Assembly: GCA_039621445.1 (NCBI GenBank)
Contig: CP154954.1
Location: 69,506,670-69,570,669 of the forward strand
Reading direction: 5' to 3'
DNA from: Euglena gracilis
Taxonomy: Eukaryota; Euglenida; Euglenophyceae; Euglenales
DNA length: 64,000 nucleotides
Translations under genes and position numbers: made by a program
Notes under the pieces: model-generated
What the model saw: the letters and a program-made list of their open reading frames with translations, nothing else
Database searches by the model: none
Told to the model about the DNA's origin: nothing
Part shown: piece by piece, positions 1-14,900 of the stretch
How the letters are laid out: every line of letters starts with the position of its first letter
Position numbering within the stretch: position 1 is the stretch's first letter

Positions 1-798
<798 letters not shown>

Positions 799-901
799 CA
801 TTGTAGAGGACGTCATAGACCGCTTCACAGATGGGGGCGTCGATGCGCAGACTGCGTGTCAGGTGGTGCACAGAGACGGCAGTGGTCACCCCCTCCGCCA
901 C
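799..901 (-). CDS. GPDH: GPDH exon 16 (last one inside the window)
   Basis: Encodes [20 protein letters not shown] and [14 protein letters not shown], the near-terminal P.CE.VY.VLY motif. Donor AATG|GTTTTC leaves phase 1. The final exon should be left of position 1; nothing resembling it was found in 1-798. Confidence 0.92.
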
Positions 902-3900
902 CTGAGCCACGACAACGCAGAAAGAGACTCTTGATCTTTTATGGGATGCACATAATTCCACATACACACAATGTGGGCATATAAATCAGTACACACACGT
1001 GCGCGTGCACGCACACGCGAACACACATACATACACACAAACACACACAAACACCACACGCGCACGTGTGTGCCCACGCACAGTAGTGCGTGTGTGCCCA
1101 CACACGCACAAGCACATTCAACAATAATAAACCTCCTTCATGGAGGCACGGATCTCTTCCAGCGTCTCCCCCTTGGCCAGGCGGTATCCAACGGAGTAGT
1201 TCCGCGACTGCGGTGCCGTGCATGTCATCAGCAGGTCGCCCACCCCTGCGGGGCAGGGGACAAGGCTGTATTTTTACCAACCCCGGCGGGGGGGGGGAGG
1301 GGGAGGGGGTCCGGAGTGCCTTGGGGCGCCTGCCCAGGCAGGCACTGCCCCGGGGGGGGGGTCAGATTTTGGCCTGCGCCTAGGCACATTCCTTTGAAAA
1401 AAATTTTTTTGGCTCCACTGTTCGACACCTTTTCTGCAACTTACGTTAACTTGCGTTACAAGAACCTGAAACACCCGGGATGCGTCAGGCCACAGGCAAC
1501 GCAGTCCGGCAAAAACCCAGGACGCACACCGCTGGCAGCTCGGGCACACCCGGGGAAACAGCCGAAAGCAGCAACAAGGGCAGCAAAGGTCCTGTTCCTG
1601 TGCCGCTGTTTTGCGTTTTTTTTTACTCCTGGGGGGGAAGGTACTGGGGGTTTCGACGTGCGGAGCCCATTTCCGGACACCCCAAAAACACCATTTTTTG
1701 CCAATGTCCCGGGGGTCACACTGCCAAAAACAGACTTTTGCTCATTTTTTTGCACTCTCTTGTCACCTTGTTTTCAAACCCCCCTGATCTTCACAGCCGA
1801 AATCAAAAAAGTCGGAGATTTGCGCAAGTGCGCAAACCAACACAAAAAAGCTTAAGTGCGAATCCGGCCGCCTAAGCCCCTGCGCCTTCGGCGCCGGGGT
1901 GTGCTAAGGCACTTTTGACCGTGCACCCCCCGGGGGGGTCGGATTGGGAATGCCTTTGGAGTGCCTGCCCAGGCAGCCCCCCCCCCCCCAGGGTGGGGTC
2001 GGCACCACCTTAAAAACAGCCTGCAGGGGACCGCAGAGGACACACCCTGCCCGCAGAAGTAGTTGCATGCAGTGCCCAACAACCGTGACTTGTTACGAAG
2101 AAGAAAACAAGAAAATGTGATCAGAAATGCATCGAGGTGAGCCAGTGGAGGGGGGGGGGTGAAACTCAGAGGCTGGACAACTTGCCGCTCAACAGGTGAT
2201 TGGCTTGGGTCATTTGCAGAATTGCGCAAATACCATTGTGCAAATGGTGTTTTCTCATCGACCTAAACCCAGTCATACAACTTGGAATAACAAGCGGCCA
2301 GCCACCCCAGTGGGGGGTCGCCCAGCAGCGGTAGGGGGACTTCACAGGCGGCACTGCCATGGGCAGGGTGGCGGTGCAGGGGCGGGGGTAGCGGTACCCG
2401 CGAGGCTCAGCATCGTGATGGGCTTGCCCCCCTTCGCCACCGCCAGCTTGGACATCTCCGCCAGGCCCCGCGTGATGAGCGCCGCCCGGCCGTTGCAGCC
2501 CATGCCTGGGAGGCCGCCGAGTGGTGGCGAACGCCCCCCCCCCTGTGGTTGGTCTCCATGTTGGTTGGATCAGTGGAGACTTGAGTCAGACTTGGGGGAG
2601 ACATGAGTCAGACTTGGGGGACACTTGAGTCAGACTTGGGGGAGACTTGAGTCAGACTTGGGGGAGACTTGAGTCAGACTTGGGGGAGACTGGGGGGGGC
2701 AACTCTGGTAAGGTGGGATCACGAAGCGGAGCAGGTTCCCCCTTTTTTATAAAAAAATGGGAAGGCAGGCACTTCCCACGCCACCCCCGCCCCCCCCCCC
2801 CAGGTATGGGAGCTCCTTTATTTACCACCCAATATTGGCAAATTTCCTCTTGGATTTTGATCGTAAAGATGATCTGACCATTCAACTGCTTGCTTCTGAT
2901 TAGCTGTTTGGTGTGTGGTTGGTGAAATTTTGCGTGACTGACAGTTTTTGGTAATTGGTCTCTGGATACCATCCCCCCCCATCAGGGTGGGTTGCAAGGA
3001 TCCGTGCAAGTCAATTGTTCAGGAGACACCGAAAGATTGGCTATTTTGATAAAATAAGACTCATTGGATATGAGAATACCAGACCTAGGGAAAGGGGGCA
3101 CCTTGGCCACCCACCTTTTCCGAGTCCATTTGCAAGTTCCTCGCAGTCTAGTATCAGGCTTCTGTTTCAGACCCCCCCCCCCGGAGTCCCCCTCACCCAC
3201 CCAGCCTGACATGGGACCCCCCTCCCTCAGGTGTCCGACACCTGACCCACCCAGCTCCGCCCCCAGGGTAAAGTCCCAAGAAAAAAGAAAACTGAATGGT
3301 ACGCTGTTTCAAGGTCTGGCCCATTGGAATCCGTTCAACAAAAAACAACGGCACACCGAGGCCGTCGCACACCCCCGCCGCGATGGCGATTACATTCTTC
3401 AGAGCTCCGCCATACTCCACCCCTGGGGGGGGAAGACAGGGGCATCATCACAGCGAAGTGGTGTGCACTTGTGGACCTTTGAAAAAAAAGGGGCAAGAAC
3501 CAACAGGGTGATCTCAAGCACAAAAGGCACAATGGAGGAAAAAGACAAAGAGACAAAAGACAAAAGAGGGGGTAGAAATATGCACTCAACAAAAAATGTT
3601 GGGAGCGACAAGGGGCGAACCCATTATGTCATCTGTGATGTACACACGGAACATGCGGTCACTGAGCATCTGCTGCACCCGGACCCCCACCTGCGGCGGC
3701 AATGAACAAAATATCGGAGCTTGCAATCGGGGGATGTCGACCGTCCACTCCCTCCCCTGGGCGGCACAACAAGTGCTGGTCGCAGGTGGAAATGAGGTTT
3801 CTAATGCATTTTTTTTTTGGCTGATTCTGTTCCAAAAAAAAATCCTAAAAATGGGCAAGAATGCCCATTTTTGGCCAATTTTGGGGGTCTCAATTTTTTT

Positions 3901-5899
3901 GGCACAATATAAAAAAAATCACACTGCTAGGACCCCCTGTGTGCACTGTGGCTGTTTTTTTGGTGCCTTTTATCCCTTCTAATGGCCTGGCGCTGCTGTT
4001 CGCCTCTGGCCCTTTTGTCTGTGTACGTGGAGGTGGCCGGAGCCTGGCGGGACTTACCTTGTTTACGACGCCGGCCACCAAGCGCCCGCCAGGCACATAC
4101 CCCACTTTAGTTAGGGGGGGTCTCCTTCACCGTGACGACGCACCGGTTACTCCAGTCCACGACCCCAGCAGGTGTGGTTCCCAACTCAGTGGACAGGTCC
4201 ACTCAATTGGGAGGTCTGTTCCAGGCCCGGAGGCACCTCCCGGGGCAGCCCTGTCCCATGAGCACACCCACTTGGAACCCGGTCAGGCACCCCCCCTCCT
4301 GGGGGCAAAGGCGAACCTTACTTTGCTGCCGGGTCCACCCCCCCTGGGTCTCCTTCACCGCCCCCAGCCGGCTACTCTAGTCCACGACCCAAGAAATGGC
4401 GTTCATCAGTTTCCAGCACCTCCCAACCTGGTTCGACTCTTCAGGCTATGGGGAGGCAGGGGACGCGAGAGCCCCTCTTTTGCTGGCGGACACGCCCTTC
4501 CGAGCCTCCTTCACAGCAGTTTTTCCGGCCTACTTGTGCCTGCAACTACTCTAGTCCACGGCCCAGGTATCTCCTCTTTGGTAGGACCCCCCCCCCTCGG
4601 TGCTAGGGTCACTAGAACTCCCACTAGCCAAATTTCTACTAGCTGCAGTCCGGCCCCCCCCCCTGTGTGCACTGTGGCTGTCATTTGGTGTCTTTTATCC
4701 CCTCTTCTGACCTGGCGCTGTTCTCCGCCCCTGTGTTTGTGGAGGTGGCCGGAGCTTTCCAGCCCCCCCCCCCCCGGGATACTGGACACCCTTAAGCACA
4801 AGCCTGATTTGGTGTGGTAAAAATACCGGGGGGATTGGGGCTAGATAAAAGTAGAACCCACTTGGACCGAAATTTGGTGCCACCTGAGGCCCGGAAAAAT
4901 TAGCAGTATTTTTTGCAAGATGACTGTTGGCGTTTTTTTTTTACGTGACGTTCCATTGAGCTGGGGAGAACGCGGAGACGAGGCACCTTCGCATTATGCT
5001 GGGAAACCTTTGCGGCCCTTGGCAGCATTTGGGCCGGAAAATTTGGCAGGATTTTGTACACCTTTTTCCCAATCAATTTTTTCGGCCCCAATTCCCTCCA
5101 CCCCCCCCCCCCGTTAGAATGGGACAGAAGCCCCAATGAGTCGGCAGCCAAGCCTGATTTGTGCGGTTGGTTGGGCCGTTTGGTTTTTCTCCTGCTGGCC
5201 CGGTTACGTGACCATGATGGGGAGGGACAGCACCCATTCGCATTGTGGGAAACCTTTGAAACGGCACAGCACAGTTTCAAAACGGCCGGAAAATTTTGGC
5301 AGGATTTGTGCACCCCCCCCCCAATTTCCCTCCCCCCCCCCCCAATAGCAAAAAAAAAAAAAACAAAAAAACCATATGGAAAAATACACCCCTATGTCCA
5401 ATGCCCCCCATATCCAATGACCCCCGCCCCGCTCGGAAGACATCTCTTCAGTGGGTTCTTCATGATTTGTCTTGCAAATGTACCCTTGTCTGACGACGGA
5501 CCCCCATTCAGACGTTTTTGGTCAAAAACTTATGTCCAACGCCACCCCCTACCCCGGTCGGAGGTCAGACATAACTGGGTACCTTTTGTCTGGTGCATGC
5601 ACATACATCTGCCAAGAAGCATGCTCCGTTCGGCATTAGCAAAACCACAATTGATGGGCTCATTTGATGACACAGCATCAACACGTACAAAAGGTCAGGA
5701 AATTTTAGGAAAAGAAGATATTCTCAACTGGATGGTGTGAAGACTATCTTTACTCAATGTATGGTCTGCCGGTTCATCTCCGATGCCAATTCTGAGAGAG
5801 ACAGATATGTACACGCACGCACGAATGCACGCACGCACGCACGCACGCACACACGCACACACGCATGCACGCACACACGCACACACACACACACACACT

Positions 5900-5949
<50 letters not shown>

Positions 5950-5955
5950 GGCACA

Positions 5956-5990
<35 letters not shown>

Positions 5991-8900
5991 GCCCACACAA
6001 GCACACAGAATACACACAGATTGATTGACAGACAGACACACATGGATCATCCACACATGGCTTACCTTTTTACTCTCGCTGGCACATGTCACGTTGGTCG
6101 GCAGCCCTTTTGCAATCTCTTGCGCAAAAGACGGGCCCGAAACAGCGCAAAGGAACTTGCCATACTTGCCTGCACAAGGCATGGCATGTGTGCACAAATT
6201 GTTCACCGCAAGAACACAAACCAGAAAAATCTGCAGAAAATTGTCTTCATCATCTTGGCAATAACCTGTAACACTAACTTGGCAATTATTATCACCTGGC
6301 AATTTTTTTTTGGAAAAAGAGCCTGGATTCATTGGCAGGTCAATCTCACATTATACTGGAAAAAATGGGCTGGCAAAAATTCAAAATGGACAAGAAATCC
6401 GGAAAAAAGGCAAAAACAACAACAAAAAACACCGTTTGAAATTAGTTAAAAGATTATTTAACTGACTTCAAATTACACACAAGCAATATTGTGCAGGATG
6501 CCAGCTTGCCATCTGTTCTCCAATTCCACAGATTTTCACCAGAATGATGGATAGAGGGAGAGGAGAGCATAAGAGAGAGGGTTGCAACAAGCAAAGGGCA
6601 AGGAGAAGAGTAATTTAATTACCGTCTTTTGCCCATGTTTCCCTAAGAGGGAATTTTTTCCTTGATAAAATGACCATTTTCAGAGGGACACATTCATAAG
6701 TGGGAGAAAATACCATTCATAATTGTTGGTTGGTTGTTCATGGTCAGACGTAATTATTTGTGATGTTGGAAAATGCCCAAATTTGGGCTGGTTTGTGATT
6801 ATTCGTGATTATTGCTGGCACGAATATGTGGGAATCCCTGCAGCAGCAGCAACCGCATCTGCTTCAGTGGCTGCTGTATGTCTATCACTAGCAAAAAAAG
6901 TCACCAAATCTGTACCATCAGCCACCATATCTGTAAAAGTGGCCCCCAAAAATAAGCCAAAAATTGCCGAAAATTCCAGAAAATGGTGATAAATGGTAAA
7001 AAAAATGGCAAAAAAAATGGACAATAAGTGTGTCAAAGACGTCAAAAAAAAACCGAAAACGGCCACCGAAAACGGCCAAAAAAGTCGGGCAGTGGAAAAA
7101 GTGTACAAAATGGCCCAAATTGGCCGAAAACCAGCCGTATCTCGGGCAAGGCGGTGAGCTGCGCGGAAACCAAAATACCAGTAGATAGAGCGTTCCAAGG
7201 GCTTCAATTTAGGTCTCCAGACATTTCCTTTGAATTGGCATCATTTTCGAGAAATTTTGAAAACATTGATTTTTGACCCCCCCCCCCCTACCCCCCGAAA
7301 ACGGCCGAAGTCGGACAGTGGGAAAAGTGTACAAAACGGCCATCTGGGCCGAAAACGGCCGTATCTCGGGCTAGCGGGGAGTTGCGGGGAAATCAAAATA
7401 CCGGTAGATGGGGCGTTCCAAGGGCTTCAAATTAGGTCTCCGGACATTTCCTTTGATTTGGCTTCATTTTGGACATATTTTGAAAATTGACATATTTTGG
7501 ACGAAATGGCAGAGTCCAAAGGGGGGCTTAAAAAGGGGGGCGGGCCGATCCTACCCAGTTTGGACCCCTTCGCGCGTGAATAACTCGGGCCTGGCGGGGA
7601 GTTGGGGGTCAAACCAAGGTGATTCGGAAACTAGAAATCCAGTCACTCGCGACTGAAAAAAATTTTTTCGGGAACCGGGCCGGGATCATGGTGATAATCC
7701 GTCGGTTCTCCTAGTGGCCCCGGCTGGGGGGGGGGGGGGGGGGGGGTCGGGGGGGGGTTTCGCCAGTGGTAAGCTTCGCTCTTACCCATAAAGGGATAAG
7801 AGCTGAGCGACCCCCCCCATACACCCCATACCCATTTTATTATATTTTTTTCGACTTCTTTGACCCGTTTTTCACCCAAAGTCTAAAGGTTTCGGACCCA
7901 AAATGGGGGGCTGGCGGGTCGAAAAACGCTCATTTTGGGCTCGAAAACAGGTTTTCCGGGTCCGCCTGGCCTAAAAACATGGTTTCGAGCAAAAAAAATT
8001 CGATTTTTTTGACTTCTTTGACCCCAAATTTACCCAAAATCCATTGGTGTCTGCCCAATAGGGGGGGCGGGGGGGTCGAAAAACGCTCGTTTTCGGATCG
8101 AAAACGCTTTTTTACGGGTCCGGGAAAAAAGGCCAAAAAAAAACATGATTTTGGGCCAATAAAATTTTTTCGATTTTTTTTTGGATTTTTTTTCGACTTT
8201 TTTGTCCGAAAACGGCCCAGGTTGACAGTGCAAAAAGTTTACAAAATGTCCCAAGTTGCCGAAAAACGCTTGATTTGTGGACTAGGCAGTGAGTTGCAGG
8301 GAAATCAAAATACCGGTAGATGGGGCATTCCAAGGGCTTCAAATTAGGTCTTTTGCATCATTTTCGAAATATTTTGAAAATATCGATTTTTGGGCCCGAA
8401 ATGCGAGTCCAAAGCGGAAGGGGGGGGCTCATCCTGGGGGGCGGGCCGATGCTGCGCAGTTTGGACCCCTTCGCGCGTGAATAACTCGGGCCTGGCGGGG
8501 AGTTGGGGGGTCAAACTCAGGTGATTCAGAAACTAGAAATCCAGCCGCTCGCAACCGAAGAAAAATTCCGCGAACTGGGCCGGGGTCATGGTGATAATCT
8601 GCGGTTTTCACGGTCTACCCAGGGGGGGGGGTTCCACCCCCCTTTTCCCTGGTGGTAAACTTCGCTCTTACTCTGAGCTCAGCGCCCCCCCTCTAATTGC
8701 CCCCCCCCCCCTCATTCACAATCTGGACAAAAAGTTGCTACAGGGAGGAAGTGGTGTCAAAAAAATTGGAGGCGAGAAAATTGGGGATGGAAAAATTTGA
8801 CGGTCTTGGCCAAAACGGCCCGGAGAAAATTGGCAGGATTTTTTGTGAAGGACGTTTGGAAAAATTGGGCAGACTGTGTGGGGGAAAAAACACAAAGGAA

Positions 8901-11900
8901 TTCAAGTCTCATATGACAACACTCATTGAAAGCCTCACCGCACGATTCAAACCCAAATCTCGAACTCATCGGCAAGTGATAAATGGCCCGCTCATCTCGA
9001 AATAAGTGTTTCAAAAACATTTTTGTGCAAATAAAATCAAAGACCGGAAGACCGGAAGACTGGAACAAACTCCATTGAGAACAGGGAGAACGTTCAAAAA
9101 TTTTTCGAAAACGATGTGGAAAAATCTGGCAGTCTCGGCCAAAACGGCACAGAGATATTTGGCTGGATTTTGTTCTGCCAATTTTTCCCATGCCACATTT
9201 TCGGCAGCCAATTTTTCCCCCCTGTAAGATGGCTGAAAATATTAAACATTATCAAAAATGTCTGCATCGCCCGGCATCAGCCTGATTTCCGAACTCCACG
9301 TTTGGCTTCCAAAAATCCAGCATCGTCCACCATCCACCCAGGCTTCCCCAAAGGTCGGCGGTGCCATCCGTATTCTTCAGTGTGCATTCTGGACACTTCA
9401 AAATGCGCCATCATACGTCATACGGAAAAGAGGGTGCCAAATAATGCAAAAAAAAAATGTGACACAAAAAATGCGCGTCGTCAAACACATCTGCGCATCT
9501 TCCACACCACACAATTGCCTTCCTCTGCCCCCTGCCCCTGCCCCCCCCCCTCTGAACCCTCTGCCCCAGCTTTGCGCACCTGGAAGCTCCTCGCGCAGCA
9601 CCTCGAACGGGGTCATCAAGGTGTTGTTCTCGATGCCCTGTGGTGGAAGACCGCAGTGAAAAGGGAAGGGAATGTATGGGTAAGCCCGGGTTGCCGTAAA
9701 CACAACAAACAGCCTGGCCAGAGGCAAGTGCGCAGACAAAAAAGATGGTTCCAATGACCTGGTACCCCCCTTTTCAGGTAAAAGTCCTTTACGGCACTGA
9801 AACTACCAGTTTCAGTGTCACTGCTAGTAGAAAAACTAGTGCCCAAATAGCCTGGCGGGGGGGGGAGGGCAAAAATAGTTCCAGTAATTGGCACCCCGCC
9901 ATGCTGCATGTCCCTGCAAACAGTTGCATGTAAAAGGAAGCCCACGTGGATGCTACAATGCCCCAGAGGCGCCTCGTGCGGAGCCCATTGCAACCCTGCT
10001 TATGTCACCTATGCTTGTCTTCATGATGCATTCGTGCCCCCCCATATATAATATAATTACATATGTTATATATGTATATATGTATATGTATGTATATACA
10101 TGTGTATATATGTATATGTATGTATATATGTATATATACACGTATATGTGCATATATATACATATACACACATATATGTATATATGCATATACATATATA
10201 TGTGTGTATACACACATGTAGATGTATATAATATGGCAAGGCTAATTTACTGCCCCCCCCCCCCAGGGGCCCAAGGGGGTCCCAGTAGTTTAACCTGGGG
10301 GTGGGGGTCCCACTTCTTTCACCAGCTCCAATTTTTCAACTTTCCGCCACAATTTGCAATATTTCCGTAAATTTTTGGAGGAGTATTGGGGTCAGGATCA
10401 AGGAGTAGGGTTAGGGTTACAATTTGGGAAAACGTCTGGTCGAAATCAAACCATGACTGGGGCTTGAAACAAGGTCCAAAATTCGGCCAGAATTCAGCCT
10501 GAATGGGGCCAAAATGCCTAATTACCCCGAGCCCCCAACCCAAGTTCCTAACCCTAATCTTAACCCTAACCCGAACCGTGTTCCTGAAATTAACCCTGAA
10601 CCTACCCCGCTCACAAAAAAAATTTCCCTCGGGCCGTGACTTTCCCTTGGAAAAATGGGGGTCCAAAGTCGTTTCGACTGGGCGGCCGAAGTCCCCGGTA
10701 GGTACAACTACTGGGACCCCCCCGGGGGGGGGAGGGTCCAATAAATTAGCGTAGCCATATATGCACACATACGTATACGTATATATACACGCATATATAC
10801 ACGTATATACATATTTACATATATAATATATATATATATAATATATATATATATACATAGTTCAGAAAATATCATTCCGCTATTTTTGGGGTGCACCGGC
10901 TTTCGTTTGGGCGCTGTTCTGTTCCGTTATAATTCACTGATGCAGATTTTACTCCAAATTGGGCTCAAACAAATATTCAAAGCATGCCTTCGAGAGAAGC
11001 ACGATGGGGACCTTTGTGGGCAGCACATCTCGGTCAGGGTCGCTGGAGGGCCCTTGCAGGGGTCCAGCTCAGAGAGTGAAAAATTTGGGCTGGCTGGAAA
11101 TGGCTGATGGGTGATCCCCAAGCTGACATGAAATATTCTGACTTGTTTCGGATAAGCTTTGTCAAATTAGTTTTGTCTTGGGAGCTCCTCAAAGAAATCA
11201 GCTTTGACCAGAAACTCTCTTACGGATCCCACAGCTGGAATTACATACAAGCAGGGGGTATGCAGACATAAAAAAACGCCTGAAGACTTAGCAAATCATA
11301 TTCACAAAAAAATGATTTTTAGACGAAAAAATTTAGCTGGACAGCCCATTTTCAACCCATTTTCGCCAATTGGGTCCATTTTGGGAAGCATACCGCCCAG
11401 GGCCTCCCCCCCACCTGGGCTGGGCCTCTTCCGGCCCAAGCAACGCCCTGGTCCCGGTGCTGCACAAACGTCTCCCGCAGGAACGGGGTGGGGACGGCAA
11501 CAGCGACGAGGGAGGCCCCCGGCGGCAGAGCCCCGCTGCGTCCGCCACCCGGCAGGAGACCCGCCCCCGCCCCCACCGTGGCAATGGCTGGCTGGATGGC
11601 TCCCGCAGACCAGTGCACACCGGTTTGAAGCGGACAGAACTTCACACAGGCTTTGGCTACGTTTGGCCATTTTCGGGGTACGTTGGGTCATTTTTGGCCA
11701 ATTCTTAGGCAACGTTTGGCCGTTTGCTGTAACCTTGCCCAATGTCTAATATTTGCTTAAAGAAAATCCAGGTTTTTCCATTTAAATAATCCGCAACCCT
11801 GCCTCACTACATCCACAACACAGTCTCAGGAGGTATGTCGTTTTCTTGCCATTTTGGCATTGCCAGCCATTTTATTGTAGAAGTTCAAACATGTTTAGCC

Positions 11901-14900
11901 GAAAACAATGCTTCTCTTTAAAAAAAAAATTATTTAATTCAAACATCACATCTGACCGGGGCCGTGGAGTGCTTGAAAGGAGGGCGAAGATAATATATGT
12001 TTGCCAATCATTCAATTAACTTTCTCGAAAAAAAAGTTATCCAACTTTCTTGACATGGCAAATAGGTGACTACAAGTATTGGCGACAAATTAGCTGTGCC
12101 TGCTTTTCAACTGGCTGAGAATAGCCAAAACGGGACAACTCGCGCTCTGATGCCCGCAACCAAATGGAACAAGCAGGTGGTATTTTTACAACACCGAAAT
12201 TTGAGGACAAATTCTAAACTTCATTGGGCAAAAATGGTAGCTCCCCCCCCCCTCACAACTTCGTCTCCGACCGGGTTGGGGGGGATGACCCCAGGCAGAG
12301 AATGGGCTACAGCTGGAGGTATGTTGCCATCCTTGGCATTGGGAGTAATGCGAAAATGCATCTTCGCAGGATTTAATACGAGAAAAAAAGGCCCCTTTGC
12401 AAACGTAACATCACAAGCATGCGGCCGCTCTGGAAGCCACGGCCTACGACAGGTCCATGGTGGCAGTGACGTTTGGACTGAGCTTGTATCCCTGCAGAGG
12501 AATGGGGGATGAACAACTCAGGCCAACTCAATGAAGTGGTGGCTGTCGGCTCTAGCCCCGGGCTGTCATCAACTGCTGTCTGCCCCCTATGTCCAACGAC
12601 TAGTAACCTCTGTTCTCCGACCGGGGGGGGGGGGTCGTTGGACAAGGTGTCAAAGAATGTTGGAGAGTGCACGGGAACCCACACCCCAAAAAGGTCAATT
12701 TTTTTCTTCGCACCAAAAATATTGGCAAAAATGGCATTTTAGCCAATTTTGGCCAATTTTTGTGTGCAAAAATTCGGCCGGACGATAAAATCTACGAACA
12801 GGGAGTTGCGTGTTGGTGGGCCTAGGGGAGTGGGTAAGTTAAATGTCCAGTGGAAATGCATCCTGGCGTTGTTGTTCATTACAGGACTCCATTTTTTTCC
12901 CATTTGAGATACGACATACACAGGCATAAAATTCTTTTTGCCTCGAAATATTTACCTGCCAATTAAAAAAAGATGAACCTCCAAGTGTTGCAAACCCCTC
13001 ATTCGTGCCATTATCAACACATTGATGGTACGTCTACTTTTCCCAATCAAGCAGGCTTTTATTTCCATGGGTGTGTGTTTGGAGACCTCAAATGAGATGC
13101 AAAATTAAAACCCCTGGTGGTAAATTCTCTCTGAAAAATGTAAATGCTGGAGTCCTGCAGGAATGTCCATTCCACACATTTTCTTTCTCGCATTCATTTG
13201 CGTTGATTTGTATTTGTGTGCACACATGTTATAAAGTGGAGCCCCCACAATCGAGTGTGGGGTATTGTGGGGGCAAGTGTGGGAGTGTGGGGGGGAGTGT
13301 GGGAAGGTAACGCCCTGACCAGAAACCACAAAACTACTGCACATACGGAGCACTGGTGCAACACAGGTGGTAAACAACAGGTCAAATAAGGAAAAGGTGG
13401 TGTTTTGCCGGGGGGCATGCAGAAAAAAGGGGTTACAGATATAATTCAACACTGAACCTTCAGGTAGGTCGTGTTCTCGTTGAGGCCGTTGATGGCGTCA
13501 ACTGTAGCTGGATTTCGGGCCCAGATCCGCACTTTGCGAACAAGGCAGGACGAGGCAGGGGGGGGAGGTAATCCATCAACTCATCACATCTGTGTGTGAC
13601 CTGTAACGGCTGTCTGCGTGACTTGTCACAGCTGTCTGCGTAACTCAGCACAGCCGACGGAAACCTGCTGCTCTGTGCCGTTTTATCGCAGCTCATTGCA
13701 GCCCACCTTGGAGAGAAATCGACGAGGTAATAATAACGTGTTTTAAGGTCTCTTCTGTTCGCGTTTATTATCATCTGAGAAATCTCTGCATCCAAATATT
13801 ATAACAAATCTTGCCTTGAAAATCCATACAAACTCACTTTAAGTTTTCACAGATCATTTGTTATTTTTCACAGACCAATCCATCGATTAATCAATGTCTT
13901 CAACAACATTTCTCCTAAAACTGGATGAAGGAAAATTATGCACTAGAATATTTTCAATTATGAGCACGTTTTTTTCTAAACAAAAAACAGATTAATTCGA
14001 AATCTTCAAATTCAATATACCAAAATGATAATACATAATGATGATACATCACATTGAAGACAAATGGAAACCGAATATCCTTCAGTACAGCGCGACGTTC
14101 ACACTGCCTTGGTCGTAACCGTTTCGACCCATCAGTTGGGCAAATGCTGTCCCAAACAGGACGTTGCTTGAAGTCCCCCTGCGGGGGAACAGCTCAGAGG
14201 CTGGAAAATTTGGGGCTGAAAAAGGCTGCTGGCTGACCCCCCCCCCCATAGGCCCAGTTCCCCGGAACCCTGGGAGTCGAACTGGAAATAAATAAAACTC
14301 ATTGATGGGGGAGGAGGTGGGCAAGCACCTATGACAGATTCCAAATTTTAGCCCGCGGTCGGCTGCGGTCGGCCGCGGTTGGCTGCGGTCGGCTGCGGTC
14401 GGCTGCGGTCGGCTGCGGTCGGCTGCGGTCGGCAGCGGTCGGCACCCCGGCCCGGCCCGGGAAAAACACTCATTTTCGGCTCAAAAACAGTGTTTCCGGG
14501 GCAGGGAGGCCTAAAAACATCGTTTTGGGCCAAAAAAATTTTTCGCCTTTTTTGGCCCGGTTTTGACCCAAAGTCAATGGGTTGGCGGCCCAAAACGGGG
14601 CGCTGGCGGGTCGAAAAACGCTTATTTTTGGCTCGAAAACACTTTCGGATCCGGGAGGTCAAAAATCATGGTTTTGGGCAAAAAATTTTTTTTGAATTTT
14701 TTCGACTTTTTGACCCAAAAATGGCTAAGTCCACCGGCCAGGGGGGGCGGGCGGGCCCCAGCCACGGGGGGGGCATGGGGGGGGGGGTCCGGGTCGGAAT
14801 TTTTTTTTCGCTCAAAAACACTTTTTTTGATGTTCTGAAGTGAAAAAAAGTGTTTTTGAGCGAAAAAAAATTTTTCAAAATTTTGGGTCCCGACCTGCCT

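Larger units (their letters stand above)
9638..10987 (-). other. GC-AG intron between GPDH exons 9 and 10
   Basis: Starts AAG|GCATGC and ends CCACAG. Content is two AT microsatellites and the telomere-like units; no exon seen. Confidence 0.7.
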
